A stretch of 64,000 nucleotides of DNA, from positions 759,980-823,979 of the forward strand of contig JAEYRH010000016.1 in NCBI GenBank assembly GCA_023435705.1, in the 5' to 3' direction. Below, one piece after another: positions 41,320 to 49,877 of the stretch. Within the stretch, counting starts at the first letter, position 1. Each line of letters opens with the position of its first letter. The notes below the pieces were generated by a model. It did no database searches and was not told the DNA's origin. It saw only the letters and a program-made list of their open reading frames with translations. This DNA comes from Bacillota bacterium (GTDB taxonomy: Bacteria > Bacillota > Clostridia > Christensenellales > UMGS416). Position numbers and translations under genes: made by a program.

Positions 41320-42027
41320 TCACCTCAACACTGAAATAAAAGTATCCTTTGTTTGCTTGAGATAATTGGAGCTGACGGGGATTGTCTTCCCGTTATCCAG
41401 CAAAATCTGCGATTTGCCGATCCGCCGGATACGAACAGCGTTCACAAGATATCCCTTCTGACAACGGACAAACCCTTTTTCCGACAGATGCCGCTCTACC
41501 TCACCGATGCGGCCATAGAAATTGTGCGTGGCATTGGAGCAAAAGAGTGAGAGCTTATGGTTCTGAGCCTCAAAATAGATGATCTCACTCAGGTCCACCC
41601 GGATTTCCTCACCTTTTTCCTTGAAACGGATGCAGTCGCATTCAATGAGCTGAAGCTCCATCATTGCTTGCTTCAAAACCTCCTCCATCATTGGTTCGGT
41701 GGCCGGCTTGACCAGATAGCGGAAAGCCCTCGCCTCGTAGCCCTTTTGCAGAAAACTGGTGCTTCCGGTAATAAAAATGACCAACACCTTCCGGTCTCGC
41801 GAACGGATGCTGATTGCGGTATCGATACCATCCCGGTCTGCCAGTGAGATATCCTGAAAGATGATATCAAAGCCCTGTCCTGCTGAGTAACTTCTCAGCA
41901 GGTCTTCTCCTGAGGTGAAGGTTGATATGCCCGCATCCATGTTCAGATGGAACAAAACCCGCACGATAAGCTCTTTGATGATCTCAATCTGTTCAGGCTC
42001 ATCATCGCATATTGCTATCCTGATCAC
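41320..42027 (-). CDS. agrA: AgrA-like LytTR response regulator
   Basis: A 235-residue two-domain regulator: receiver (residues 1-~120, acidic pocket CDDE at 7-10 and phospho-acceptor Asp in IIFQDISLADRDG) and a LytTR DNA-binding domain (~130-235, IIYFEAQNHKLSLF, RCQKGYLVNAVRI). It starts with GTG at 42027 with AGGAG 9 bp upstream. It overlaps or abuts agrC, with which it forms the two-component pair. It has its own promoter downstream of agrB. Confidence 0.92.
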   Translation of the reverse strand: MIRIAICDDEPEQIEIIKELIVRVLFHLNMDAGISTFTSGEDLLRSYSAGQGFDIIFQDISLADRDGIDTAISIRSRDRKVLVIFITGSTSFLQKGYEARAFRYLVKPATEPMMEEVLKQAMMELQLIECDCIRFKEKGEEIRVDLSEIIYFEAQNHKLSLFCSNATHNFYGRIGEVERHLSEKGFVRCQKGYLVNAVRIRRIGKSQILLDNGKTIPVSSNYLKQTKDTFISVLR

Positions 42028-42159
42028 ATACTACACTCCTGGCTGGAAGCGCCAAAACCGCCATGGCGCATTCATATAGTTCTAGCATCCACTGCCGGCG
42101 GCGATGGCCCGGGGATGCGGCAGTCATATGATTTAAGCATTCTATTATAATTTTACCAT

Positions 42160-42188
42160 ATTGTAACAAGTGAATTCGTTTTTTTCAA
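42160..42188 (-). promoter_or_regulatory. Promoter of agrA-agrC
   Basis: Minus strand -35 TTGAAA (42183-42188), 17 bp, -10 TACAAT (42160-42165). The leader to the GTG is about 125 nt. The region is AT-rich and separates agrB from agrA. Confidence 0.75.
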
Positions 42189-42283
42189 TATTATCGTTGG
42201 AAAGATAAGTATGAAAAAAGATTATTGTCAGGATTATCTGAATGAAATCGGTATTAATGGAAAAAATGCTGCGAAATTTGTGT

Positions 42284-42880
42284 TTACAGGCGATGCTTCG
42301 GTTCCAATTTTTTATATGCGAGGTGAGAAGCGACAAGCGAACCAGCTGATGCGGCCATACCCATTGCTGCCACTAAAGCGGCTGCCGCTAAACCAAAAGC
42401 AGTCAGGATTGCTACAGTCGCTGCTTCTGTTGCCCCAATCAACAAGCTCATGACCCTGAATTTCCTAAGCTCGGAAGCACCCGCAGGCCGGTTTTCATGG
42501 GGCGCTGGCGCAAACACAGCCACAACAACAAAGGCCAGGGCGGCAACAGCCATCCCAACCCACCCGGCACTCGCCGCCGGTGTTACATGCAAAAGAGTGA
42601 TCGCAGCGGCGTATGCCCCCATCATCACCAGGAAGCATCTCATATGGGTGGATGCATGGAACCCGCCGGCAACACTCCTGAGCGCGATGAATACAGCCAA
42701 AAACACAATGGTTTCCGTCAGCCTTCCGAGCACCGCCCCGGCCAGCATCAAGCAGACCACACTGGCCGCAGTGGAGAGCAGAATCTCCAGGCCATACTCA
42801 TAAACTTCGCGGTTCTCAGTCATCACAGTGCCCGCATCCACCATCGCACCTGCCAGTTTCCTGGATAGCCAAACGATCAT
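42284..42880 (-). CDS. agrB: AgrB-like peptide-processing protease
   Basis: A 198-residue integral membrane cysteine protease that cuts the AgrD tail and forms the thiolactone. Catalytic His75 and Cys82 sit in RSVAGGFHASTHMRCF, with the same His-Cys spacing (7) as Staphylococcus AgrB H77/C84. Four to six hydrophobic helices are visible. The ATG at 42880 is chosen because AGGAGGG (42887-42893) lies 6 bp before it; an upstream TTG touches that site. agrD is not next to it but 2.5 kb away. Confidence 0.93.
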   Translation of the reverse strand: MIVWLSRKLAGAMVDAGTVMTENREVYEYGLEILLSTAASVVCLMLAGAVLGRLTETIVFLAVFIALRSVAGGFHASTHMRCFLVMMGAYAAAITLLHVTPAASAGWVGMAVAALAFVVVAVFAPAPHENRPAGASELRKFRVMSLLIGATEAATVAILTAFGLAAAALVAAMGMAASAGSLVASHLAYKKLEPKHRL

Positions 42881-42960
42881 CCGCAACCCTCCTGATGAAA
42901 ATCATATCCATTGGAGAGCACGATGTGTCGCATTCGACGTAAAAGGTGCTTATTCTGGCG

Positions 42961-42991
42961 CAAAAGAATGCCCATCGTTATGATGGGCATT
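42961..42991 (-). terminator. Terminator of the ilvN-buk operon
   Basis: A perfect 10-bp stem AATGCCCATC / GATGGGCATT with a 5-nt loop (42967-42991), followed on the minus strand by CTTTTG. Confidence 0.8.
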
Positions 42992-43016
42992 GCGTATTTG
43001 TCAATTGTCTGTGCGA

Positions 43017-44105
43017 TTAGTATTCGACAGCAGGCTCCAGCCTCCGAAGCACCCGGAGTGCCCCCTCAGCCAGTGCGCGCATCTCATCCTCACCGGGATA
43101 TACCTTCACCGGTGCGATCAACCCCACACGCTGCTTGATGGCCCCGGTGAAACGATTGCTATAGGCCAGGCCACCGGTCAGGATGATGGCGTCCACCCTG
43201 CCCTCCAGCACCGCGCTCATCGCACCAATCTCCTTGGAAACCTGATACGCCATCGATTCCAGGACCAGCGCAGCGTATTCATCGCCCTCCTTGATCAGGC
43301 GCTCACACTTCCTCAGGTCGTTGGTGCCCAGATAGGCGGTCATACCACCGCCCTTGGTCACGATGTCGATCAGTTCCTTTTCAGTATAAGCCCCAGAGAA
43401 GCACAGGCGCACGAGCGGCAACGCCGGAATGCCTCCGGTGCGCTCCGGCGTGAAAGGGCCTTCCCCGGAAAGGGCATCGTTCACATCGATCACCCGGCCA
43501 TATCGGTGGGCGCCCACCGTGATCCCGCCGCCCATGTGCGCCACGATGAAGCGACTGTTCTCATAGGTGGTGCCCATCTCGGCGGCGCAACGCCTGGCAA
43601 TGGCCTTTTGGTTCAACGCGTGGAACACGCTCCTGCGCTCGACGCCCGGCAAGCCAGTGAGCTTGGCATATTGATCCAGCTCATCCACGACAATGGGATC
43701 CACCACAAAGCTTGGCACACCGGCCAACCGGCCGATCTCCTCGGCGATGACGCCTCCCAACGCAGAAGCATGCACTGCTGCCGTGGAATGGATCAGGTCG
43801 CGCAGCATCCTTTCATTGATGCGATAAGTGCCGCTATCGATGGGCTCAATCAACCCGCCCCTGCCCACAACGGCGTCCAGCGAATGGATCTCCAGCCCCT
43901 TGGCTTTCAAGGCATCCAGCACGACATCGCGCCGGAGATCCTTTTGATCGACGATGGTCGGGAAGGCAGACAGGTCGCCCTTGGCATGCCGCACGACCTC
44001 CTCGATGACCAGCTCCTCATTTTCAAACACAGCCACCTTGGTGCTGGTGGATCCGGGGTTGATCGTCAGAATGCGGAACACGCGCTCCATATCAGGCTTT
44101 TTCAT
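43017..44105 (-). CDS. buk: Butyrate kinase
   Basis: A 362-residue ASKHA-fold kinase that converts butyryl phosphate plus ADP to butyrate plus ATP, or acts on branched-chain acids. TINPGSTSTKVAVFENEE near the N-terminus, HMGGGITVGAHRYGRVIDV (phosphate 2 motif) and TGGLAYSNRF are typical of Buk. The ATG at 44105 gives the best spacing to GGAGG. No phosphotransbutyrylase (ptb) gene is present; the upstream partner is an ilvN-like gene. Confidence 0.93.
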   Translation of the reverse strand: MKKPDMERVFRILTINPGSTSTKVAVFENEELVIEEVVRHAKGDLSAFPTIVDQKDLRRDVVLDALKAKGLEIHSLDAVVGRGGLIEPIDSGTYRINERMLRDLIHSTAAVHASALGGVIAEEIGRLAGVPSFVVDPIVVDELDQYAKLTGLPGVERRSVFHALNQKAIARRCAAEMGTTYENSRFIVAHMGGGITVGAHRYGRVIDVNDALSGEGPFTPERTGGIPALPLVRLCFSGAYTEKELIDIVTKGGGMTAYLGTNDLRKCERLIKEGDEYAALVLESMAYQVSKEIGAMSAVLEGRVDAIILTGGLAYSNRFTGAIKQRVGLIAPVKVYPGEDEMRALAEGALRVLRRLEPAVEY

Positions 44106-44595
44106 CATATTCCTCCTTCACAGGGTGCTCCAGAGTGACTGCGCCGGACCGCGCCACATCGCGCAGCCCATATGGCTTCAGTGCCTCGAGAAGCAAAGAA
44201 ACCTGCGAGGCATTCCCGGCATATTCCACGAGCAGTCCATCAGCCAGTTCCTCCACCGTGGCACCAAGCCCGGAGGCTACTGACCGCGCGCCAGGCAGGT
44301 CTGGACCTTGCACAATGATCAAAGCCAGTTCGCGGATGATGTGATTGGTGTCACTGAAGCAGGAAATATGCCGCACACAAGCGAGCCTGCCGATGCGCTG
44401 CAACACATCGGGCAGCGTGCTGTCCAGGCATTCCACACTGATGGTCAGGCGGGAAACTGCCGGGTTAATTGTCTCGGCCACGGCAAGGCTTTTGATGTTC
44501 CAGCCCTCCCGGCGCAACAGCGCGGTCACACGGGTCAAAACACCGAACTCATTGTCCACCAGAAGGATCAGGGTCTGGACGGCGCGTTTGCTCAT
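44092..44595 (-). CDS. ilvN: Acetolactate synthase small subunit-like ACT protein
   Basis: A 167-residue protein with an N-terminal ACT domain (residues ~7-80, LILLVDNEFGVLTRVTALLRREGWNIKSL) and the C-terminal ALS_ss_C-like domain (~85-160), the full layout of IlvH/IlvN regulatory subunits. It normally binds valine and controls acetolactate synthase. There is no large subunit gene here; instead it is overlapped with buk, suggesting branched-chain metabolism, or that the catalytic subunit lies elsewhere. Confidence 0.87.
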   Translation of the reverse strand: MSKRAVQTLILLVDNEFGVLTRVTALLRREGWNIKSLAVAETINPAVSRLTISVECLDSTLPDVLQRIGRLACVRHISCFSDTNHIIRELALIIVQGPDLPGARSVASGLGATVEELADGLLVEYAGNASQVSLLLEALKPYGLRDVARSGAVTLEHPVKEEYDEKA

Positions 44596-44625
44596 TGGCA
44601 GCTCCTCAACGAGTAGAATGGCACA

Positions 44626-44631
44626 ATTCTA
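44626..44631 (-). promoter_or_regulatory. Promoter element of ilvN-buk
   Basis: Extended -10 TGA TAGAAT on the minus strand, 31 bp before the ilvN ATG, within an imperfect AGAAT...ATTCT inverted repeat. Confidence 0.45.
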
Positions 44632-44667
44632 TCATATCTGTGCCAGTCTGCGAAAGAATCAACCGGT

Positions 44668-44696
44668 TTGCACGATCATATCCAATCCACTATAAT
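44668..44696 (+). promoter_or_regulatory. Promoter of the PocR-AraC regulator
   Basis: -35 TTGCAC (44668-44673), 17 bp, -10 TATAAT (44691-44696), divergent from the ilvN promoter. Confidence 0.75.
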
Positions 44697-44730
44697 TGTC
44701 AATGAGAATCCTCGCATAAGGAGACGCGCA

Positions 44731-46050
44731 TTGGCCATCGATAAACGCGTTGAAATGGATCAGATCAACGTTATGGATGCCCTCCGGCTGGATGACCTGC
44801 ACCGGCTGCTTAACTCCTATACCTATTCCACCGGGCTAGGCGCGATGTTCATCAGTGCCGACGGCAGCGTCATCATCCGGCCCGATCAATACTCTCAAAG
44901 CTGCCCCTTTTGCACCAGGGTGCAAAGCTCAGATTTGGGCTGCAAGCGCTGCAACACTTTTATGGTAAAAGCCGGCCATCAGGCCGCAAGCCTGGGCGAA
45001 ACCTATATCACCCGCTGCCACGCCGGCTTGGTGGAATTGTTTGCTCCGGTGATGTTTCGTGACATCTACATCGGCTCCGTCACATGCGGACCGGTCTTGA
45101 TGTGGGAGCTGGATGATCTGGCCCGGCAGGAGATTGCCGTGCGCACCGCCGATTTGCCAGTGGAACAGGCAGAATTAATCGGAGATTGTGAGAAGATCCG
45201 AATCTATACGGGTAAATCGGTGCAGGCATCCGCCGATTTGCTGAATATGGCGGTAAACTATCTGGCACAGGCTGGTGTGTCCACACTGGAGCACCGGCGT
45301 GAGCTGAACTTCCAGCAAGCCCGCATTGCAGAGCTGATTTTTCAAAAAAAGCAGGCCGAAGAGACAATCTCGGCACTGGAACACACCGCGCCTCAGACTT
45401 ATCCGCTGCACAAGGAAAAAGAACTGCTGGGTAAGGTGCGCCTGGGCGACAGGGCGGGAGCCAGGGAGATCCTAAACGAGATCCTGGGGGAAATCTTCCT
45501 GCACAACGCCGGCAACCTGGATGTCATCAAAGCCAGAGTTTTGGAGCTTGTGGTGGTGATCTCCCGCGCGGCTGTGGAGGGCGGCGCGCGCCTGGAACGG
45601 ATGCTCGGCTTGAATTATGAACTTTTGACCGGGATATTATCCATTGGATCATTTGACGATCTTTGTATGATGATCAAAACCACACTGGATACGATGCTGG
45701 ACAATGTGTATGAGACGAGGAATGTGAAAAACGCGGACACGCTCAGTATGGCACTGCGCTATATCCGGGAGCATTTCGCCGAGCCCCTCACATTGGAAGA
45801 CACCGCTCGCAACGTCTTTCTGAGCCCGTTCTATTTGAGCCACACATTCAAAGACGAGCTGGGCATCACGTTCATTGAGTATTTGACCCGCGTGCGGATG
45901 GAGGCGGCGAAAAAGCTCCTTACAGACAAATCACGATCAATGCAGGTCATTGCAGAAGCCGTGGGTTATGACGACGCCAGCTATTTCAGCAAGGTGTTCA
46001 AAAGGAATGAAGGAGTAACACCCAACAAATATCGCACCAGGCAACCGTGA
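44731..46050 (+). CDS. PocR-domain AraC family transcriptional regulator
   Basis: A 439-residue regulator. Residues ~10-175 are a PocR sensory domain with the cysteine pattern CPFCTRVQSSDLGCKRC, then a coiled linker and a C-terminal AraC double HTH (~340-439, LTLEDTARNVFLSPFYLSHTFKDELG and GYDDASYFSKVFKRNEGVTPNKYR). PocR controls cobalamin/propanediol genes in Salmonella by sensing small hydrocarbon derivatives. Starts at TTG with AGGAG 8 bp upstream. It lies 98 bp before a corrinoid-protein gene that it may activate. Confidence 0.9.
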   Translation: MAIDKRVEMDQINVMDALRLDDLHRLLNSYTYSTGLGAMFISADGSVIIRPDQYSQSCPFCTRVQSSDLGCKRCNTFMVKAGHQAASLGETYITRCHAGLVELFAPVMFRDIYIGSVTCGPVLMWELDDLARQEIAVRTADLPVEQAELIGDCEKIRIYTGKSVQASADLLNMAVNYLAQAGVSTLEHRRELNFQQARIAELIFQKKQAEETISALEHTAPQTYPLHKEKELLGKVRLGDRAGAREILNEILGEIFLHNAGNLDVIKARVLELVVVISRAAVEGGARLERMLGLNYELLTGILSIGSFDDLCMMIKTTLDTMLDNVYETRNVKNADTLSMALRYIREHFAEPLTLEDTARNVFLSPFYLSHTFKDELGITFIEYLTRVRMEAAKKLLTDKSRSMQVIAEAVGYDDASYFSKVFKRNEGVTPNKYRTRQP

Positions 46051-46089
46051 GGGCGCAGAATAGTCCAAATTGAACGCAGAAAATCCCCG

Positions 46090-46118
46090 TGGAAAACATG
46101 TTAATTCTGGGTTACAAT
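46090..46118 (+). promoter_or_regulatory. Promoter of the corrinoid protein gene
   Basis: -35 TGGAAA (46090-46095), 17 bp, -10 TACAAT (46113-46118), 31 bp before the ATG. Confidence 0.55.
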
Positions 46119-46148
46119 ACATCACGACAGATAATCAGGAGGTACCTT

Positions 46149-46784
46149 ATGGCCAACCTGCGCGAAATCGCCGACGCCCTCAAGGCTGGGCGCGCCCCCA
46201 AGGTGAAGGAAATGGTGGCAGCTGCCATCGAGGAAGGCATACCGTCCGAGCAGATCCTGAACGAAGGCCTTATCCTTGGCATGAGCGAGATCGGCGTGCT
46301 GTTTAAGAACAACGAGGTCTATGTGCCGGAAGTGCTGATCGCCGCCCGCGCAATGAACGCGGGGCTCACGCTCCTCAAACCCCTGCTGGCGGAGTCCGGT
46401 GTGGAGCCTGCCGGTCGCATTGCGATTGGGACCGTGAAGGGTGACCTGCATGACATCGGGAAAAACCTGGTCTCTATGATGCTGGAAGGCGCAGGCTTTT
46501 CCATTGAGGATTTGGGCGTGGACGTGACTCCGGAGGCATTTGTGGACGCAGTGGAAAACAAGGGTGTGCAGATCATCGCGCTGTCTGCACTGCTCACAAC
46601 CACAATGCCCAGCATGAAGGCAACGATTGACCTTTTGAACGCAAAGGGGCTTCGTGGCAAGGTGAAGGTGATCATCGGCGGCGCCCCCGTGACGCAGGCC
46701 TATGCCGATGAAATCGGCGCCGATGGATATGCCGGAGACGCCGCGTCAGCCGTGGACCTGGCAAAGTCGCTCATCGCCGGTTGA
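46149..46784 (+). CDS. Methyltransferase corrinoid protein (MtaC/MtbC-like)
   Basis: A 211-residue cobalamin-binding protein that carries methyl groups between two methyltransferases. N-terminal helical cap (1-~88), then the B12 domain with the base-off motif GDLHDIGKN, His101 as cobalt ligand, SALLTTTMPSMKATI and GGAPVTQAYADEIGADGYAGDA. Length fits MtmC/MtbC/MtaC-type proteins. The cognate substrate methyltransferase and the RamA-like activator are not in the window. AGGAGGT precedes the ATG. Confidence 0.93.
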   Translation: MANLREIADALKAGRAPKVKEMVAAAIEEGIPSEQILNEGLILGMSEIGVLFKNNEVYVPEVLIAARAMNAGLTLLKPLLAESGVEPAGRIAIGTVKGDLHDIGKNLVSMMLEGAGFSIEDLGVDVTPEAFVDAVENKGVQIIALSALLTTTMPSMKATIDLLNAKGLRGKVKVIIGGAPVTQAYADEIGADGYAGDAASAVDLAKSLIAG

Positions 46785-46802
46785 GCAGCCAAAAGATCAA
46801 AA

Positions 46803-46836
46803 GCGCCCTTTCCGCTGTGCGGAAAGGGCGCTTTTT
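46803..46836. terminator. Bidirectional terminator
   Basis: Perfect 13-bp stem GCGCCCTTTCCGC / GCGGAAAGGGCGC with TGT loop, followed by TTTTT on plus and TTTTGATC on minus. It separates the corrinoid gene from htrA. Confidence 0.9.
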
Positions 46837-46856
46837 CATGCCGTAACTGTCTGATG

Positions 46857-48065
46857 TCAATTGTTCATGTCAAGAGAATTGCCAAGGGTGAGGTTCAGTG
46901 TGATTTCCTTTTTGTCGCTGTCCCGATAGACTTTCACAGCCACGGTGTCTCCCACCTTGTGGGTGTTCAGAATGTCACGGATATCTTGCAGCGTTTTCAC
47001 AGCCTTGTTGTCAAATTCCACAATGATATCTCCTTTTCGGATGCCGGCTTTGTCAGCAGGACCGTTGTTCGCTAAGCCATTGATACCGACTCCAACAGGG
47101 ATTTGATAGAAGCTCGAATACTCTTCCGTGATGTCGATTGTGGAAACACCCAGCATCGGTCTGGAAATCCCGCCATTTTGGATCAGCTGCTCGATGATTG
47201 GCTTGGCCACATGGATCGGGATCGCAAAGCCGATTCCCTCGGCTGCGGAGCTCTTGGCGTTGTTGATGCCGATCAGCTCGCCTTTTGCATTCACAAGTGC
47301 TCCGCCGCTGTTGCCGGGGTTGATCGCCGCGTCAGTTTGCAGCACCTGGAAGGTGTAGCCGTCAATCTCGATCACACGGTTCTTGCCGCTGATGATGCCG
47401 TGGGTCACGGTGCCGGCCAGGTCTTCACCCATCGGGTTGCCGATTGCCACCACCGATTCGCCCACCTTTAGCATCTCGGAATCGCCATAAGTGATGGCAT
47501 TCAGGCCAGTCTTTTCGACTTTAAGCACTGCCAGGTCTGATTGGGCATCAGCACCAACCACTTTTGCTGGCACTTCCTCACCGGTGGAAAGCGTGACGGT
47601 GACGTCATCGGCACCGTTCACCACGTGGTTGTTGGTGACGATGTAGCCATCCGTGCTGATGATCACTCCCGATCCCGTGCCTTGCACCTGCTCCTCAGCG
47701 CCTGAACCGGACTGACCCCGCCCAAAGGAGAACTGGCCTTTGACCATATTGTTCACGCCAACGACAGCGGATGCTCTCGCATCTACAATGGCTGTGATAT
47801 CAATTCCATTCTCCAGAGAGAGTGTTGCCCCGCCGCTGCCCAGTGCAGGCAGTGTGTTGGCCGGTGCTTGTGTCTGCGTCAGTGCTTCGGAAGCAATTCT
47901 GGCGGCATTCGTTGGTGTCGGTGAGGCGCTGTCGGCCTGGTTGGGCAGATATTTCATGACCAGCGCGCCGGCAATGAACGCCACCAGCGCCATTGTTGCG
48001 ATCATCCAGCCGAAGCCCTTGCCACGCTTCTTCTCGTGTTGCTCGAATGTGTTGTAGTCTGACAT
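46857..48065 (-). CDS. htrA: HtrA/DegP-like membrane-anchored serine protease
   Basis: A 402-residue quality-control protease outside the membrane. One N-terminal helix (~residues 20-38) anchors it. The catalytic triad is visible: His in VTNNHVVNGAD, Asp in QSDLAVLKV, Ser in NPGNSGGALVN. One C-terminal PDZ domain (~305-395) binds exposed hydrophobic ends. The ATG at 48065 has GGAG 10 bp upstream. Its neighbour is a two-component system, as for CssRS-controlled htrA in Bacillus. Confidence 0.93.
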   Translation of the reverse strand: MSDYNTFEQHEKKRGKGFGWMIATMALVAFIAGALVMKYLPNQADSASPTPTNAARIASEALTQTQAPANTLPALGSGGATLSLENGIDITAIVDARASAVVGVNNMVKGQFSFGRGQSGSGAEEQVQGTGSGVIISTDGYIVTNNHVVNGADDVTVTLSTGEEVPAKVVGADAQSDLAVLKVEKTGLNAITYGDSEMLKVGESVVAIGNPMGEDLAGTVTHGIISGKNRVIEIDGYTFQVLQTDAAINPGNSGGALVNAKGELIGINNAKSSAAEGIGFAIPIHVAKPIIEQLIQNGGISRPMLGVSTIDITEEYSSFYQIPVGVGINGLANNGPADKAGIRKGDIIVEFDNKAVKTLQDIRDILNTHKVGDTVAVKVYRDSDKKEITLNLTLGNSLDMNN

Positions 48066-48224
48066 ATGAATCACGCTCCTTTGTATTGAGTAGCTATTCC
48101 ATAACCTCTTTGCCGATACCATGATTGTGCCAAACGTTCTGAATACGCTCTGGAACATCAGTCACAGTTGTTGAAAGGCTCCATGGTGCGCCCGCCTATG
48201 CGAGTCGGCCATGTTTATGGCTTC

Positions 48225-48259
48225 ATCATACAGTGGCATTCTTGAAATGAACTTGAAAA
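48225..48259 (-). promoter_or_regulatory. htrA promoter with tandem activator-type repeats
   Basis: -10 TATGAT on the minus strand (48225-48230) has no -35 hexamer; instead two direct repeats of CTTGAAA (plus-strand reading, 48241-48247 and 48252-48258), 11 bp apart, cover the -35 region. This is the layout of an OmpR-family activated promoter. The rest of the 309-bp gap 48066-48374 holds no gene. Confidence 0.5.
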
Positions 48260-48324
48260 ATCAAGGATTTACAGGTTGTTCATAAATGAGCGCCAGGAGG
48301 GCTCAATTGTGGATAAACAGGAAA

Positions 48325-48352
48325 GGGAGCAGTTCAAAAGACTGCCCCCATC
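48325..48352 (-). terminator. Weak terminator after the two-component operon
   Basis: Minus strand stem with GGG.CAGT / ACTG.CTCCC pairing, followed by TTTCC; it lies 23 bp beyond the kinase stop. Confidence 0.4.
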
Positions 48353-48374
48353 AAGACATGCAGACTACAGTATA

Positions 48375-49877
48375 CTAGTCCGGCTTTTTCAGACAGAACA
48401 CAAACACCGTTCCGCCGCCCAATTTGCTTTGCACCGAGATGCGCTCACCGTGCTGGTCCATGATCTTTTTCACAATGGACAGCCCGAGCCCGGTGCCCTT
48501 TTTTCCTGTGTGGGATTTATCCACTTTATAAAACCGCTCCCAAATAAATGGTTGGTCTTCCTCGGGAATGCCAGGGCCATCGTCGGAAATGCCGATCAGT
48601 ATCTTATCGGCTGCGCCATGGGTCCAAACGCGGATGTGCCCCCGCTCCGGCGTAAATTTCACGGCGTTGTCCAGCAGGTTGATCAAAACTTGCTCAATGC
48701 GGTCCGGGTCGGCCAGCACAAAGGCTTTGTCCTGACGGTACTCCACGTCGATATCCAGCGACTTGCTGTCAATCTTTTCTTCAAAGGTGATGAGCACACG
48801 GCTGATCATCACATTGATGTCAAATGTTTGCAGATTCAGCGGGAATTTACCCGACTCAATCTGTGACAGGTCCAGCAGCTCGCGGATCAGCTTGTTGAGT
48901 CTCCTGGTCTCCCCCACGATCACACCCAGATATTTCTGGTAATCATTCTGGTCGATTGTGCCGTCAAGCATGCCCTGCGCGAAGCCATGGATGCTGGTGA
49001 GCGGGCTCCGCAACTCATGGGAAACATTGGCCACGAAGCCGGAGCGCAAGTCCTCCTGCTTTTTGAGCTCTTCCCCCATCGTGTTGAAACTCTGGGCCAG
49101 CTGGCCGATCTCATCCTTTGAGCTCACATCAGCCTTTTTGTCAAACACACCGCGGGCAATGTTCTTCGCGATGCCGTTCATTTGCACAAGCGGCCTGGAA
49201 ATGCGCGTGGAAATCAACGAAACCAAAATGATGCCCAGAATGGTTGAGACGGCAGCTGATGTGGCGATGTGGCGATACATGTTGCCTATTGCCTTCACCA
49301 TTGTCTCGGTCTTCGTGTGCAGAAAGACCGCCCCAATTGTGACGTCCTTCTTGGTCGGGTCCATATAGCGGATCGGCACCCCAACGGTGAGCCGGTTGGC
49401 GCCGTATTGGCCGGAGTAAATGCCCTGATCGAGGAACACTTCGCCGCGCATCACCTTGGTGAGCGCGTGTTTGAACTCATCGGACCAGAATTCCAGCACC
49501 ACAAGCTCCGACACCTTGGTGGTGCCCGATGAGCTGGACTGCACCTGCTGCAGTTGAAGGATGGACCCGATCCTATCCACAATCCAGACTTCCGCATCCT
49601 GCCGCTTGGCTACGGCTGCAGCGGTCTTGACAAAGTAGGGGCTGAACCCTTTGCTGCTGGACATTTCCTCTGAAGCCTGCAGGGCCAGGTCTGCCGCGTC
49701 GCGCTGCAACGTGCGCACGCGCTCGGCGTAATACTCCTGTTGATAAATGCCGCCCATGAGCAGGCTTTGCAGCGCCAGCATCACAAGCATGATGGCAATG
49801 TAGGTGAACAGCAACCGGGACAGCAGCCGGTGGCGCAGCCTGTTCTTCAGGCTGTTCAACGCCTCACTTAACTTCAA
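48375..49877 (-). CDS. Sensor histidine kinase (CssS/ResE-like)
   Basis: A 500-residue classical kinase: first helix ~20-42, a ~140-residue extracellular sensor region, second helix ~200-222 leading into a HAMP domain, HisKA with NVSHELRSPLTSIHGF, and HATPase with NLLDNAVKF, SDDGPGIPEED and GTGLGLSIVKKI. Its TTG start overlaps the regulator stop. It probably reports envelope or secretion stress, judged from htrA nearby. Confidence 0.92.
   Translation of the reverse strand: MKLSEALNSLKNRLRHRLLSRLLFTYIAIMLVMLALQSLLMGGIYQQEYYAERVRTLQRDAADLALQASEEMSSSKGFSPYFVKTAAAVAKRQDAEVWIVDRIGSILQLQQVQSSSSGTTKVSELVVLEFWSDEFKHALTKVMRGEVFLDQGIYSGQYGANRLTVGVPIRYMDPTKKDVTIGAVFLHTKTETMVKAIGNMYRHIATSAAVSTILGIILVSLISTRISRPLVQMNGIAKNIARGVFDKKADVSSKDEIGQLAQSFNTMGEELKKQEDLRSGFVANVSHELRSPLTSIHGFAQGMLDGTIDQNDYQKYLGVIVGETRRLNKLIRELLDLSQIESGKFPLNLQTFDINVMISRVLITFEEKIDSKSLDIDVEYRQDKAFVLADPDRIEQVLINLLDNAVKFTPERGHIRVWTHGAADKILIGISDDGPGIPEEDQPFIWERFYKVDKSHTGKKGTGLGLSIVKKIMDQHGERISVQSKLGGGTVFVFCLKKPD

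Noticed and set aside
42145..42336. 63-codon frame between agrB and agrA as an AgrD
   Set aside because: It has no Cys-ring plus P..L tail pattern and contains the agrA promoter. The good agrD is at 39699.
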